DNA of 64,000 bases from Kaistia sp. 32K (GTDB lineage: Bacteria > Pseudomonadota > Alphaproteobacteria > Rhizobiales > Kaistiaceae), in the NCBI RefSeq assembly GCF_016629525.1, contig NZ_AP024269.1:2976001-3040000 (forward strand). Direction: 5' to 3'. The position numbers were made by a program, and so were the translations under genes. How positions within the stretch are numbered: position 1 is the stretch's first letter; each line of letters begins with the position of its first letter. Of the stretch, positions 25,249-33,656 are shown piece by piece. Below the pieces are notes generated by a model. The model saw nothing but the letters and a program-made list of their open reading frames with translations. It was not told the origin of the DNA and made no database searches.

Positions 25249-25824
25249 TCAGGCGCCGGGCTTCCAGTCGCTGACGATATCGGCGAGCGCCGGGCGCGGC
25301 CGTTCGAACGGCTCGGTGTTCGGCGTCCCGACATAGACCAGGCCGACCAGGCGCTCCGTCTCGGCGAGCCCCAGCACCCGGCGCGCCTCGGCGTCGTAGG
25401 TCACCCATTCGGTCAGCCACTGGGTGGCGAAGCCCATCGCATTGGCGGCGACGATCAAGTTCATGGCGACGGCGCCGGCCGACATCAGCTGTTCCCATTC
25501 CGGGATTTTTACATGCGGCGCCGCGCGGCTCACGACCGCCACCACCAGCGGCGACCGCAGGAAGCGGTTCTTCTCATGCGCCAGCGACTTGTCGTCGATG
25601 TCGGGCCGGTTCTTCAGCAGGACCGCCGCCGTCGCTTCTCCGGCTGCCGCGCGGGCATCGCCGCGGAACAGGATGAACCGCCAGGGCGCCAGCTTGCCGT
25701 GATCGGGCACGCGGCTGGCGATGGTCAGGAGATCGGTGAGTTGCTCGGAATTCGGGCCGGGCTCGACGAGGTTCATGGAGGGGAACGAACGTCGGGTCTT
25801 CAGGAGCGAGATCGTTTCAGTCAT
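25249..25824 (-). CDS. Nitroreductase-family protein (YdjA-like)
   Basis: The protein is 191 aa, a one-domain FMN-dependent nitroreductase. It shows LLKTRRSFP at the N-terminus (FMN phosphate-binding Arg), ASRVPDHGKLAPWRFILF (the RxPxxG-x-LxPW pattern of the YdjA subgroup) and C-terminal GLVYVGTPNTEP. It probably reduces quinone-like or nitro compounds; the physiological substrate is unknown. The ATG at 25824 gives the normal family start; the longer open frame upstream is not supported. Confidence 0.88.
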   Translation of the reverse strand: MTETISLLKTRRSFPSMNLVEPGPNSEQLTDLLTIASRVPDHGKLAPWRFILFRGDARAAAGEATAAVLLKNRPDIDDKSLAHEKNRFLRSPLVVAVVSRAAPHVKIPEWEQLMSAGAVAMNLIVAANAMGFATQWLTEWVTYDAEARRVLGLAETERLVGLVYVGTPNTEPFERPRPALADIVSDWKPGA

Positions 25825-26098
25825 GGGCGCCGCTAGCATCGAGGAAGGGGAGGATGGCGGGCGGCCTGCCAAGGGACAGGCGCGGCTGGCTGGGGCCAGA
25901 CATCGGACGAATCGCCCGGCATTGCAACCCCTGCCCTCGCCGCATGGAGCCGGGCGGAACGCCCGCCCTTCCGCCAGGCGCGCCCGGCTTCCGGGCACTC
26001 CGGTCTTGAAATCGCCATGCTGATCGGGCTCTAAGAAACCATCCGGCATGCTCGTCCGGAATTGGGGTCGAGACCGGATTCGGGGTCAGGAATTGCGC

Positions 26099-27112
26099 GT
26101 GAACGCTTCAAGACGGCTGTTTCAGCTTGCCCGCCGGTCCGGCCCCGCCGCGCTGCTCGGCCTGACACTGTCCGTCGCCACCGCGCAGGCGCAGGGCGGG
26201 CCGATTCCGCCGGCGGATATTCCTGACGGCGCCGCCCCTGCCGATCCGCTGTCGCTGGCGCCGCTGCTCGTGCCGGAACAGACCGATCCCGCCGCTCTTC
26301 TCAAGACGGGCAAATCCGACCCCGCCGCCCCTCGTCCGACCGAAGGACGCCCCCGGCCCGGACTGACGCTGGAGGCCAAGCTGCTGGATGGCGGCCCGTC
26401 AATTCCGAAGGGCGTGATCTGGCGCGTCTTCGCCAAGCAGCCGGGCGCCGACGGACGGCTGCCGCTGATCCAGGAGACCCAGGGCGGCACCGTCAACCTC
26501 CCGCTCAAGAACGGCGACTACATCATTCACGCCGCCTATGGCCGCGCCGGCACCCTGAAAGAGGTGAGCGTCGGCGGCGGCGAGGAGCATGACACGCTGG
26601 TCCTCAACGCCGGCGGCCTGAAGCTCGACGCCCTGGTCGGCAAGGATCAGTCCCCCCTGCCCAATCTCGTCAAGTTCGACGTCTTCGCGAGCGACAGCCC
26701 GACGACGGAAGAGCGCGCGCCAGTCGTCTCGGGGCTCCGCGACGACGAACTCGTTCGCCTCAACGCCGGCACCTACCACATCGTCAGCCGATACGGCGAT
26801 GCCAACGCCATCGCCCGCGCCGACGTCCGCGTCGAAGCCGGCAAACTGACCGAAATGCGGATGTTCCATCAGGCCGCCCGCATCACGCTGAAGCTCGTCT
26901 CCGAAACCGGCGGCGAAGCCCTGGCGAATACCAGCTGGACGGTGATGACGCCCGCCGGAGAAACCGTCTTCGACAGCGCCGGCGCCTTTCCTGACGCCGT
27001 GCTCGCGATCGGCGACTACACGGCGATCGCCAAGCACGACAACCAGATCCACGAGCGCAATTTCAAGGTCGAGCCGGGCCTGAACCGCGAGATCGAAGTC
27101 CTGACGAAGTAG
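26099..27112 (+). CDS. Predicted secreted protein of unknown function
   Basis: The protein is 337 aa from a GTG at 26099 with AGGA 8 nt upstream; an ATG at 26048 in frame is an alternative. The signal peptide ends near ATAQAQG. A Pro/Ala-rich stretch to about residue 75 is followed by three beta-rich repeats of about 85 residues. Their recurring pattern is LEAKLLDGGPSIPKGVIWRV, KLDALVGKDQ...LVKFDVF and ITLKLVSETGGEALANTSWT, each followed by ...G.Y.I.A.YG or GDYTAIAKHDN. This suggests tandem Ig-like or carboxypeptidase-regulatory-like domains in the periplasm or at the surface. I do not recognise a named family. Confidence 0.7.
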   Translation: MNASRRLFQLARRSGPAALLGLTLSVATAQAQGGPIPPADIPDGAAPADPLSLAPLLVPEQTDPAALLKTGKSDPAAPRPTEGRPRPGLTLEAKLLDGGPSIPKGVIWRVFAKQPGADGRLPLIQETQGGTVNLPLKNGDYIIHAAYGRAGTLKEVSVGGGEEHDTLVLNAGGLKLDALVGKDQSPLPNLVKFDVFASDSPTTEERAPVVSGLRDDELVRLNAGTYHIVSRYGDANAIARADVRVEAGKLTEMRMFHQAARITLKLVSETGGEALANTSWTVMTPAGETVFDSAGAFPDAVLAIGDYTAIAKHDNQIHERNFKVEPGLNREIEVLTK

Positions 27113-27880
27113 CGCCTTCGCCGCATTCGCCGCGGCGTCGGGGTTTCACCGTCCCGGTCCCCTCGACAGCCACCGGGACGCGCAATGCGCGAACTGCCCC
27201 CTCCGGATGCGTGTGCCGGAAGCGGCAAGGCACGGGCTCGCCCGAACGGATGAGCCCGCTTCAACTTCCCGAATGAGGATTCTACTTCGGGACACCGACC
27301 CGCGGTCGTGACCGGCTGTTTCGGCATGCTTTGCCGGCGAAGGGGGACGGCGCCGTCCGATCGGCGGCAAGTCCTTGCAGCGCCGACGCTTCCCTGATCT
27401 GGGAGTCTTACCTTACGGAATCATGATGAAGTCGTGAAGCTCTCACATCTGCGTTACTTCGCGTCATCGAAGAACACGTTTGCCGGAAGCGGCTCCATCA
27501 AACTAATCACGAAATAAAATTCCAACAGTTCGCCAGAAGTCAAGCCCGCAAACTCGATCTATCCACAGGCAATATTCAAGCAATGCCGAAATCGCGCGCT
27601 GCCGTAGAGGAGCCCGCGAGGATAGACGATTCGACCAGGTTAACCGCGATGTATCGCGACCGCGCCTTGGCAAAAATGGCTGAATGGCGATTCAAAGCTT
27701 CCCTGATCAGACAAATCGATTGAATCGTCATTCAATACTTTGCCCGATCCGATCGCGTCCAGCGCTTCAATACACCAATAGGATGAAGTAGATTTTAGTA
27801 GCGCGGAGTTTGGTCCAGGCAGGGGACCTCATTCGGCCGAGTCTATTTCGATTTTTTATTTCGGCTTAGGGGTTAAAATC
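27113..27880. promoter_or_regulatory. AT-rich, gene-free leader ahead of the secreted low-complexity gene cluster
   Basis: These 768 bp hold no convincing gene on either strand. The right part (about 27430-27880) is clearly more AT-rich than its surroundings. It contains an 8-bp inverted repeat CGATTCAA/TTGAATCG (27688-27695 and 27720-27727) and three GANTC sites (27628-27632, 27689-27693, 27722-27726). It also has the palindrome GGTTAACC at 27638-27645, which contains a TTAACC half-site. It probably carries the regulatory region of the gene at 27881. Confidence 0.45.
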
Positions 27881-28828
27881 ATGTTCTGGCGAAGGGATGG
27901 GTCCGCCCATGTTGTTGGGCAGGCGACGAGGTTTGTTGCCCTGGCGGCGATTATCTTGATGACTGCCCCGCCGCTCGCCTATGCGGATCGATCCACCGGC
28001 CGCGGCGGTGGCGGCGGCAGCAGCGGAACGTCAAGCGCATCCAGCCCCAGCCAGTCCGGCGGCGGCGGCTCATCCACCTCCACCAGCGGCGGCGGCGCGC
28101 AAACCTCCCAGTCGGAAGGCGGATCGTCCACCAGCGCCGGCGCTGGCACCAGCGCCACAGCCGGTGTCTCCAACGAAGGCCGCGTGATGCGGGCCTGGTC
28201 TTCCGCGACCGGCGCCGCAGGCGCCTCGGCAACGACGCCGACGGATGAGACATCCGCCACGGCAGGCGTGACGGTGAGCGCCGTCGCCACCGCCGGTGAA
28301 ACACCCACCGCGACCACCTCCGCCGGCTCCGAGACCAGCGCAACCGCAATCGGCGGCAAAAACCCGACCACGACGGCCCAGGGCGAAACCGTCGTCAACC
28401 GGCGCACGGCCGGCGGCGGCTCGATGTCGATCGCCTATACCAGCACGGGCACCTATTCGGTTGCGATCTCCAACCATGTGAGCGCCCAGGCAATGTCCAG
28501 CACATTCGCCGCCGGCAGCGCCTTCACCGCCAAGGACGTTTATTCGGCCGCCCGAAGCGCGGCCACGGCCTTCGCGATGGCGACGAAGACCAATGCCTCC
28601 GCGTGGGCACGAGCCACGGCGTCCGCCACTGGCAAAACCCCGCACGGCATATCGAACGCGCAGAGCAGCGCCTGGGCGAGCGCCAATTTCGGCTCCAATC
28701 CCAGCACTTCCGGTCTGAAGAGCGTCCGGATCACCGACGTCAACAGCCTTCGGGGCGACTCCGCCAGCTGTGTCTGGAGCCAACAGCAGAAGACCCTCTT
28801 CTGCCAGCCCTTCCGCGCAGGCCGCTAG
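27881..28828 (+). CDS. Secreted Ser/Thr/Ala/Gly-rich low-complexity protein 1 (function unknown)
   Basis: The protein is 315 aa. The signal peptide covers about residues 1-35 (FVALAAIILMTAPPLAYA). Residues 36-185 are almost only Gly, Ser, Thr and Ala (for example GRGGGGGSSGTSS and GGGGSSTSTSGGG). Residues about 190-285 alternate Ser/Ala/Thr with aromatic residues. The C-terminus SASCVWSQQQKTLFCQPFR carries the only two mature cysteines. The ATG at 27881 follows TTAGGGGTTAAAATC. It is the first of four similar genes in a row. The composition suggests a surface, matrix or fibre protein, but no known adhesin domain is recognised. Confidence 0.75.
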   Translation: MFWRRDGSAHVVGQATRFVALAAIILMTAPPLAYADRSTGRGGGGGSSGTSSASSPSQSGGGGSSTSTSGGGAQTSQSEGGSSTSAGAGTSATAGVSNEGRVMRAWSSATGAAGASATTPTDETSATAGVTVSAVATAGETPTATTSAGSETSATAIGGKNPTTTAQGETVVNRRTAGGGSMSIAYTSTGTYSVAISNHVSAQAMSSTFAAGSAFTAKDVYSAARSAATAFAMATKTNASAWARATASATGKTPHGISNAQSSAWASANFGSNPSTSGLKSVRITDVNSLRGDSASCVWSQQQKTLFCQPFRAGR

Positions 28829-28869
28829 TCCGGCCTCGCCCAGAAAAACAAGACTGAGGAGTATCCACC

Positions 28870-29208
28870 ATGAGCATCATCCACTTCAGACGCTCAGCCT
28901 CCCTTCTCCCGATTGCCCTTGCCGCGGGCTTCCTGGCCCTCGGTGTCTCCGGCGCACAGGCGAGCAACGCTGGCAGCAAGAGCGACCCATCCGAGGTGTG
29001 GGAGGCCGCCGAGACCCCGCCGCCCGCGGCCGGCATGGCCACGCAGCAGAGCAGCGCCTCGGCCTGGTCCGAAAGCGATGGCGATCACGGCATGTCCGTC
29101 ACCACGACCCAGTCGGGCGACAGCACCAGCTGCATGGTCGTCGAATGGAAGCGGGAGAATGGCGGCATCAAGAGATGGCAGTATCGCTGCGATACGGCCC
29201 GACCTTGA
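28870..29208 (+). CDS. Small secreted Ser-rich protein 2 with C-terminal cysteine pair
   Basis: The protein is 112 aa. The signal peptide ends near VSGAQAS (about residue 32). A short Ser/Ala-rich stretch follows, then SGDSTSCMVVEWKRENGGIK and a tail RWQYRCDTARP with a second Cys. The Ser-x-Ser-Cys start and the Cys-Asp/Gln end of this tail resemble those of the first and third genes of the cluster. GAGGAG lies 8 nt before the ATG. It follows gene 1 by 41 bp. Function unknown. Confidence 0.7.
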   Translation: MSIIHFRRSASLLPIALAAGFLALGVSGAQASNAGSKSDPSEVWEAAETPPPAAGMATQQSSASAWSESDGDHGMSVTTTQSGDSTSCMVVEWKRENGGIKRWQYRCDTARP

Positions 29209-29319
29209 ACTGCCAGGTCTAGGCCGGACCGACCTGATTTCCCGGCAGACCGAAGCGATTACATCCATCGAAATTCATTGCCGTTCCTGCCACCAGGAAC
29301 GATTAGGGGATTTTTGATC

Positions 29320-29901
29320 ATGCGCTCCAGTTCCATCACCAGACTATCCCTCGTGACGTCGGCGGCTTTGCTTTCGATCGTCGCCTTCACGGACGTATCG
29401 ATCGCCGCCGGCTCGGCCTCCAGCAGCAGCGGCAGCAATTCGAGCGCCTCCTCCTCCGGACCCAGCGGCTCGGCCACCGCCTCCAACACCTCGAGCGGCA
29501 ACTCCAATGGCGGCGGCGGCGGCGGATCGGCCAATGCCGGTGCCAATGGCAGCTCGACCAGCGGCGTGACGGCATCGACCTCCGGAACCGGCTCGGCGCA
29601 GGGGCTGGCCTATGGCGGCTCGACCTCGACCGGCAACGGCTGGGACGGCGGCTCCGCCACGGCGACACATACCGCGACCGTCGGCACGATCGCCAGCGCC
29701 TACACATCCGGCCCCGGCGGCGACCCCAGCCAGCTCAACCAGCCCAATCAACCCGCCGCCCCGCGGTCGGTCCTGTCAAGGCTGTTCGGCGGCGGCGACG
29801 GCGGCGGATCGTCATCGAGCGATATCAATTGCTCGAACTTCAAGACCAAGACCTGGAACCAGCAAAGGCAACTTGCATATCAATGCGATTACAGGAAGTG
29901 A
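29320..29901 (+). CDS. Secreted Ser/Gly-rich low-complexity protein 3 with C-terminal cysteine pair
   Basis: The protein is 193 aa. The signal peptide covers about residues 1-29 (LVTSAALLSIVAFTDVSIAA). Residues 30-135 consist mainly of Ser, Gly, Ala, Thr and Asn, with GGGGGG near residue 67. A Pro/Asn/Gln segment (PSQLNQPNQPAAPR) and a Gly/Ser hinge lead to the tail DINCSNFKTKTWNQQRQLAY followed by QCDYRK, with two Cys. The leader TTAGGGGATTTTTGATC before the ATG resembles that of gene 1. Function unknown; likely surface or matrix. Confidence 0.75.
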   Translation: MRSSSITRLSLVTSAALLSIVAFTDVSIAAGSASSSSGSNSSASSSGPSGSATASNTSSGNSNGGGGGGSANAGANGSSTSGVTASTSGTGSAQGLAYGGSTSTGNGWDGGSATATHTATVGTIASAYTSGPGGDPSQLNQPNQPAAPRSVLSRLFGGGDGGGSSSSDINCSNFKTKTWNQQRQLAYQCDYRK

Positions 29902-30069
29902 TTTTCTTTTGAATTTCCAAGATTTTTATCACTAGCAGTTCACATAAATATCAACAGAGTTCATTTCCAATTACGTATTTCTTAGAAATAGAACAAATGG
30001 CATCTTGCTAATTTCTGCAAGACGCCAGAACAGCCAGCGCAATGAACCGTGAACCAAAAGGAGTATATT

Positions 30070-30453
30070 ATGACAAAGTATCGCAATATTCTCATCGGCG
30101 TTGCGACTTCCGCGATCGTCGCGATCTCGGCGTCGGCCGCCATGGCCGGCCAGGCGAGCAGCTCCGCTTCGCAGAACGCGGGCGGCACCTCGTCGACGTC
30201 GTCGAACGCCGCCGCCGGCCTCGGCACGGCTAACGGCGCAAGCACGAGCTCGTCCAGCACCTATGCCAACACCACGACCGCTTCCTCGACCAACAGCTAC
30301 GGCTCGGTTGCGGTGGGTGCGGCTCATGGCCGGTCGTCCGGCGGCGCCGGCAGCGGCTACGACGCCACGGGTATCGGCGCTTCGACGAGTGGCGGTTCGC
30401 ATCAGCGCAGCTCGTCCTCGACGAGCGGCCTCAGCTTCTCGTGGGGCCCGTAG
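30070..30453 (+). CDS. Secreted Ser/Thr/Gly-rich low-complexity protein 4
   Basis: The protein is 127 aa. The signal peptide ends near ASAAMA-G (about residue 27). The remainder is Ser/Ala/Thr/Gly/Asn-rich (SSTSSNAAAGLGTANGAS, SSTYANTTTASSTNSYGS) and ends in SSSSTSGLSFSWGP. Unlike the first three genes it has no cysteine. AAGGAG lies 6 nt ahead of the ATG at 30070, so the frame start at 30049 is not used. It is preceded by a 168-bp AT-rich gap that could hold its own promoter, and followed by a strong terminator. Confidence 0.72.
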   Translation: MTKYRNILIGVATSAIVAISASAAMAGQASSSASQNAGGTSSTSSNAAAGLGTANGASTSSSSTYANTTTASSTNSYGSVAVGAAHGRSSGGAGSGYDATGIGASTSGGSHQRSSSSTSGLSFSWGP

Positions 30454-30499
30454 CAGGATCCCTGCCGCTTGCGACGCCGTGAAAAGCGCCGCAGGCGTG

Positions 30500-30527
30500 A
30501 CGCGGCCGGGGGAAACCCCGGCCGCGT
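30500..30527. terminator. Strong bidirectional-type hairpin terminator between secreted-protein cluster and thrS
   Basis: ACGCGGCCGGGG (30500-30511), loop GAAA, CCCCGGCCGCGT (30516-30527) form a perfect 12-bp stem with a tetraloop. It is followed on the plus strand by a T/C-rich TCTTCTGTTC. It lies 46 bp after the fourth secreted-protein gene and 8 bp beyond the thrS stop, so it can end both transcripts. Confidence 0.85.
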
Positions 30528-30535
30528 TCTTCTGT

Positions 30536-32506
30536 TCAGCCGGCCAGATTGGCGCGCACGATGTCCGGCGGCGTTGCTTCCGCCACCAGCTCGGCGATCG
30601 CCTGGTCGAGCGTCGCCGAGACCTGGTCGCGCGAACCGAGACGGCGGATGTTCACCGTCCGCTCCTCCGCCTCGCGCTTGCCGCAGACTAGGATGACCGG
30701 CACCTTGGCGACCGAATGCTCGCGCACCTTGTAGTTGATCTTCTCGTTGCGAAGATCGATCTCGGCGCGGAGCCCGGCCTTCCTGAGCTTGGCCAGGACT
30801 TCCTCGGCATAGTCATCGGCTTCCGAAGTAATCGTCGTGACGACGACCTGCTGCGGCGCGAACCAGAGCGGGAAGTGACCGGCGAAGTTCTCGATCAGAA
30901 TGCCCAGGAACCGCTCCATCGAACCACAGATGGCGCGATGGACCATCACCGGCGTCTTCTTCTCGCCGTCTGAATCGACGTAGAAGGCGCCGAAGCGTTC
31001 CGGCAGGTTGAAGTCGACCTGCGTCGTGCCGCACTGCCATTCACGGCCGATCGCATCGCGCAGCGTGTACTCGAACTTCGGACCGTAGAACGCGCCCTCG
31101 CCTTCGAGGATGCCGGTCTTGATCTTGCCGCCGGACTGTTCCTCGATCGTCTTCAGGACCCGGGTCATGACCTCTTCGGCATGGTCCCAGTTCTCGTCCG
31201 AACCGACGCGCTTTTCCGGGCGGGTCGAGAGCTTGACGACGATCTCCTCGAAGCCGAAATCGGCATAGGTCGAGAGGATCAACTCGTTGATCTTCAAGCA
31301 TTCTTCCGCCAGCTGCTCTTCGGTGCAGAAGATGTGGGCGTCGTCCTGCGTGAAGCCGCGCACGCGCATCAGCCCATGCAGCGCGCCCGAAGGCTCGTAG
31401 CGATGGACATTGCCGAATTCGGCAAGCCGCAGCGGCAGATCGCGGTAGGACTTCAGGCCGTGCTTGAAGATCTGCACATGGCCGGGGCAGTTCATCGGCT
31501 TGATCGCGAAGACGCGCTCGTCCTCGGTATCATCGCCGGCCGACTGCGCCGCGAACATGTTCTCCTTGTACCAGCCCCAGTGACCCGAGGTCTCCCACAG
31601 CGACTTGTCGAGCAGCTGCGGCGCGTTAACCTCCTGGTAACCAAGCGGACGCAGGCGCCGGCGCATATAGGCGATCAGCTCCTGGAACATCGACCAGCCC
31701 TTGGCGTGCCAGAAGACGACGCCAGGCCCCTCCTCCTGGAAATGGAACAGGTCCATCTCGCGGCCGAGCTTGCGGTGGTCGCGCTTCTCCGCCTCCTCCA
31801 GCATGTGGAGATAGGCGTCGAGCTGGACCTGGTCATGCCAGGCCGTGCCGTAGATGCGGGTGAGCATCGGGTTGTTGCTGTCGCCGCGCCAATAGGCGCC
31901 CGCCACCTTGGTCAGCTTGAAGGCGGAGCCGATCTGGCCGGTCGAGGCCATGTGCGGGCCGCGGCAGAGGTCGAACCAGTCGCCCTGGAAGTAGATCTTC
32001 AGGTCCTGGCCTTCGGGGATGGCGTCGACCAACTCGACCTTGTAGGCCTCGCCCCGGTCGGCGAAGACCTGCTTGGCCTTGTCGCGCGACCAGACCTCCT
32101 TGGTGAAGTGAGCATTGCGAGCGATGATCTCGCGCATCTTCTGCTCGATCTTCGGCAGGTCCTCGGTCGTGAACGGCTCGTTGCGGGCGAAATCGTAGAA
32201 GAAGCCGTTCTCGATCACCGGGCCGATGGTGCACTGGGTGCCGGGGAACAGCTCCTGCACGGCCTCGGCCATCACATGCGCCGCGTCATGACGGATCAGC
32301 TCGAGCGCGCGCGGATCCTCGCGCGTCACGATCTCGAGCTTCGCATCCCGGTTGATCGGGTCGGAAAGGTCGGAAAGCACGCCGTCCAGGGTCATGGCGA
32401 CGGACTTCTTGGCGAGCGACTTGGAAATACCCTCGGCGATCGCCTTGCCGGTCACACCGGCTTCGAACTGGCGAACGGAACCATCGGGGAAAGTCAGATT
32501 GATCAT
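30536..32506 (-). CDS. thrS: Threonyl-tRNA synthetase
   Basis: The protein is 656 aa, full length. An N-terminal TGS domain (about 1-61) is followed by the editing domain with [11 protein letters not shown], then the class II core with [13 protein letters not shown] (motif with zinc Cys), [21 protein letters not shown] (motif 2) and motif 3 near [11 protein letters not shown]. The C-terminal anticodon-binding domain includes [17 protein letters not shown]. It charges tRNA-Thr. A GCAGGAG site precedes the ATG. It converges on the secreted-protein cluster. Confidence 0.97.
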   Translation of the reverse strand: MINLTFPDGSVRQFEAGVTGKAIAEGISKSLAKKSVAMTLDGVLSDLSDPINRDAKLEIVTREDPRALELIRHDAAHVMAEAVQELFPGTQCTIGPVIENGFFYDFARNEPFTTEDLPKIEQKMREIIARNAHFTKEVWSRDKAKQVFADRGEAYKVELVDAIPEGQDLKIYFQGDWFDLCRGPHMASTGQIGSAFKLTKVAGAYWRGDSNNPMLTRIYGTAWHDQVQLDAYLHMLEEAEKRDHRKLGREMDLFHFQEEGPGVVFWHAKGWSMFQELIAYMRRRLRPLGYQEVNAPQLLDKSLWETSGHWGWYKENMFAAQSAGDDTEDERVFAIKPMNCPGHVQIFKHGLKSYRDLPLRLAEFGNVHRYEPSGALHGLMRVRGFTQDDAHIFCTEEQLAEECLKINELILSTYADFGFEEIVVKLSTRPEKRVGSDENWDHAEEVMTRVLKTIEEQSGGKIKTGILEGEGAFYGPKFEYTLRDAIGREWQCGTTQVDFNLPERFGAFYVDSDGEKKTPVMVHRAICGSMERFLGILIENFAGHFPLWFAPQQVVVTTITSEADDYAEEVLAKLRKAGLRAEIDLRNEKINYKVREHSVAKVPVILVCGKREAEERTVNIRRLGSRDQVSATLDQAIAELVAEATPPDIVRANLAG

Positions 32507-32556
32507 GTCTGTCTCCTGCTCACTCCCGCAGACGAACGCGGGTAAGCGTTAGGCCG

Positions 32557-32604
32557 AAAAAAGAGCAGGGTCCGGACCCCGCCCACCGGCAAAACTGCCG
32601 GTGG
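32557..32604 (-). terminator. Terminator between the beta-lactamase gene and thrS
   Basis: Read on the minus strand, a perfect 8-bp hairpin (arms 32604-32597 and 32590-32583, sequence CCACCGGC/GCCGGTGG) is followed by the palindrome GGGTCCGGACCC (32579-32568) and a T6 run (32562-32557). This fits a Rho-independent terminator for the beta-lactamase transcript; a thrS leader attenuator is a less likely alternative. Confidence 0.6.
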
Positions 32605-32718
32605 CAGACGGCTATATGATGGCAGCGCGGCAGGCAAGCCGCATGGGCCAAAAGGGCGCGGAACGGGCGAGATCGGCCAGCTTCCCGATCCCGTCCCGCC
32701 CATAGTACCGGGTCTCGA

Positions 32719-33552
32719 TCAGCCGGCGGCGAGGCTGGCAAAATCCTTCAGCATCGCGGCGCGGGCGATCATGCCGCCATAGGTCTTCGAGCGCTCGTTG
32801 CCGAGGTTGAAGCGGGCGAAGGCGATACGCCGGCCGCCCTTCTCGCCCCAGCCGACGAACCAGCCGATCGGCTTGCTGTGGTCGAGCGCGCCCTTGGACG
32901 TGCGGAGAAAGCCGCTTCCCGTCTTGCCATGCAGGTTCCAGCCGCCCTCCGCCGGATATTGCGCCAGGCTCGCCAGCGTCGCGTCATAGGCGTGGTCCGA
33001 GACCGCGAGCTTGCGATCGAGGAACCGCCTGACGAAAGCGACCTGCTCGTCGGGCGAGATCTGCAGCGACGACATCAGCCAGGACTGGGTCAGGCCGTCC
33101 TTCTTGCCGGGATTGCCGGAGATATCCTCATTGCCGTAGTCGAAGCGCGTGACGTAGTCGCGAAAGCGCGCCTCGCCGAGCTTGCGGGTGATCTCTTGCG
33201 AGTACCAGACGATCGAATCCTTGAGCCAGATCGTCGGATCGGTCGCCTTCTTCTGCAGCTCCATCGTGGTCTGGAATTCCGGCCGGTAGTCCCAGAGCGG
33301 GTTGTGCGGGTCGACCAGCACGCCGGAATCGAAGCCCATCACGGCGAGCGGGAACTTGAAGGTCGAGCAGGGCGAGAAGCGCCGCGTGCTCGGTCCGTCG
33401 CGGAAGACGGCCTTGCCGGTCTCGACGTCGACGAGAACCGTACTCACGAATTTCTCTGATGCCTTACGCGCCTCGGCGCGCGTGCCCGCGCCGACCAGCG
33501 CCAGCCCGGCCGAAAGCGCCAATCCCCTGGAAAACTGCCTTCTGTCCATCAT
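32719..33552 (-). CDS. Class D (OXA-type) serine beta-lactamase
   Basis: The protein is 277 aa. A signal peptide with twin arginines (MMDRRQFSRGLALSAG) suggests Tat export to the periplasm. All class D active-site motifs are visible: S63-T-F-K66, S113-I-V115, Y139-G-N141 and K210-T-G212, with WFVGWGEK after it. It hydrolyses beta-lactams; the spectrum cannot be read from sequence. It is divergent from an ampR gene with a 104-bp gap, an arrangement better known for class C and class A enzymes. It ends at a terminator ahead of thrS. Confidence 0.93.
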   Translation of the reverse strand: MMDRRQFSRGLALSAGLALVGAGTRAEARKASEKFVSTVLVDVETGKAVFRDGPSTRRFSPCSTFKFPLAVMGFDSGVLVDPHNPLWDYRPEFQTTMELQKKATDPTIWLKDSIVWYSQEITRKLGEARFRDYVTRFDYGNEDISGNPGKKDGLTQSWLMSSLQISPDEQVAFVRRFLDRKLAVSDHAYDATLASLAQYPAEGGWNLHGKTGSGFLRTSKGALDHSKPIGWFVGWGEKGGRRIAFARFNLGNERSKTYGGMIARAAMLKDFASLAAG

Positions 33553-33634
33553 CCGTGTCGTCCTTCCTATCGATCGGCCTTTTTCCTAGGTCACTCGCCA
33601 GAAGGCGGCAAACGATGATATTTCGGGAAAGCCA

Positions 33635-33647
33635 TTAGAAAAACTAA
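33635..33647. promoter_or_regulatory. LysR-type (AmpR) binding motif between beta-lactamase and ampR
   Basis: TTAGAAAAACTAA is a T-N11-A palindrome (TTAG, 5-nt A spacer, CTAA), the LysR-family half-box form. It is centred in the 104-bp divergent region close to the ampR start, as expected for an AmpR site that represses ampR and controls the bla gene. Confidence 0.6.
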
Positions 33648-33656
33648 GAGATCAGC

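Noticed and set aside
27016..27370. Short minus-strand ORFs in the gap before the secreted-protein cluster
   Set aside because: Arg/Pro/Gly-rich peptides partly overlapping the preceding gene, without ribosome sites or family features.
28070..28783. Minus-strand Gly/Ala/Arg-rich ORF opposite the first secreted-protein gene
   Set aside because: Low-complexity complement; the plus strand has a signal peptide, a ribosome site and a conserved-looking tail.
32557..32604. Threonine attenuator or leader peptide for thrS
   Set aside because: The hairpin with T-run fits a terminator for the upstream beta-lactamase gene; no leader ORF with clustered Thr codons is visible.
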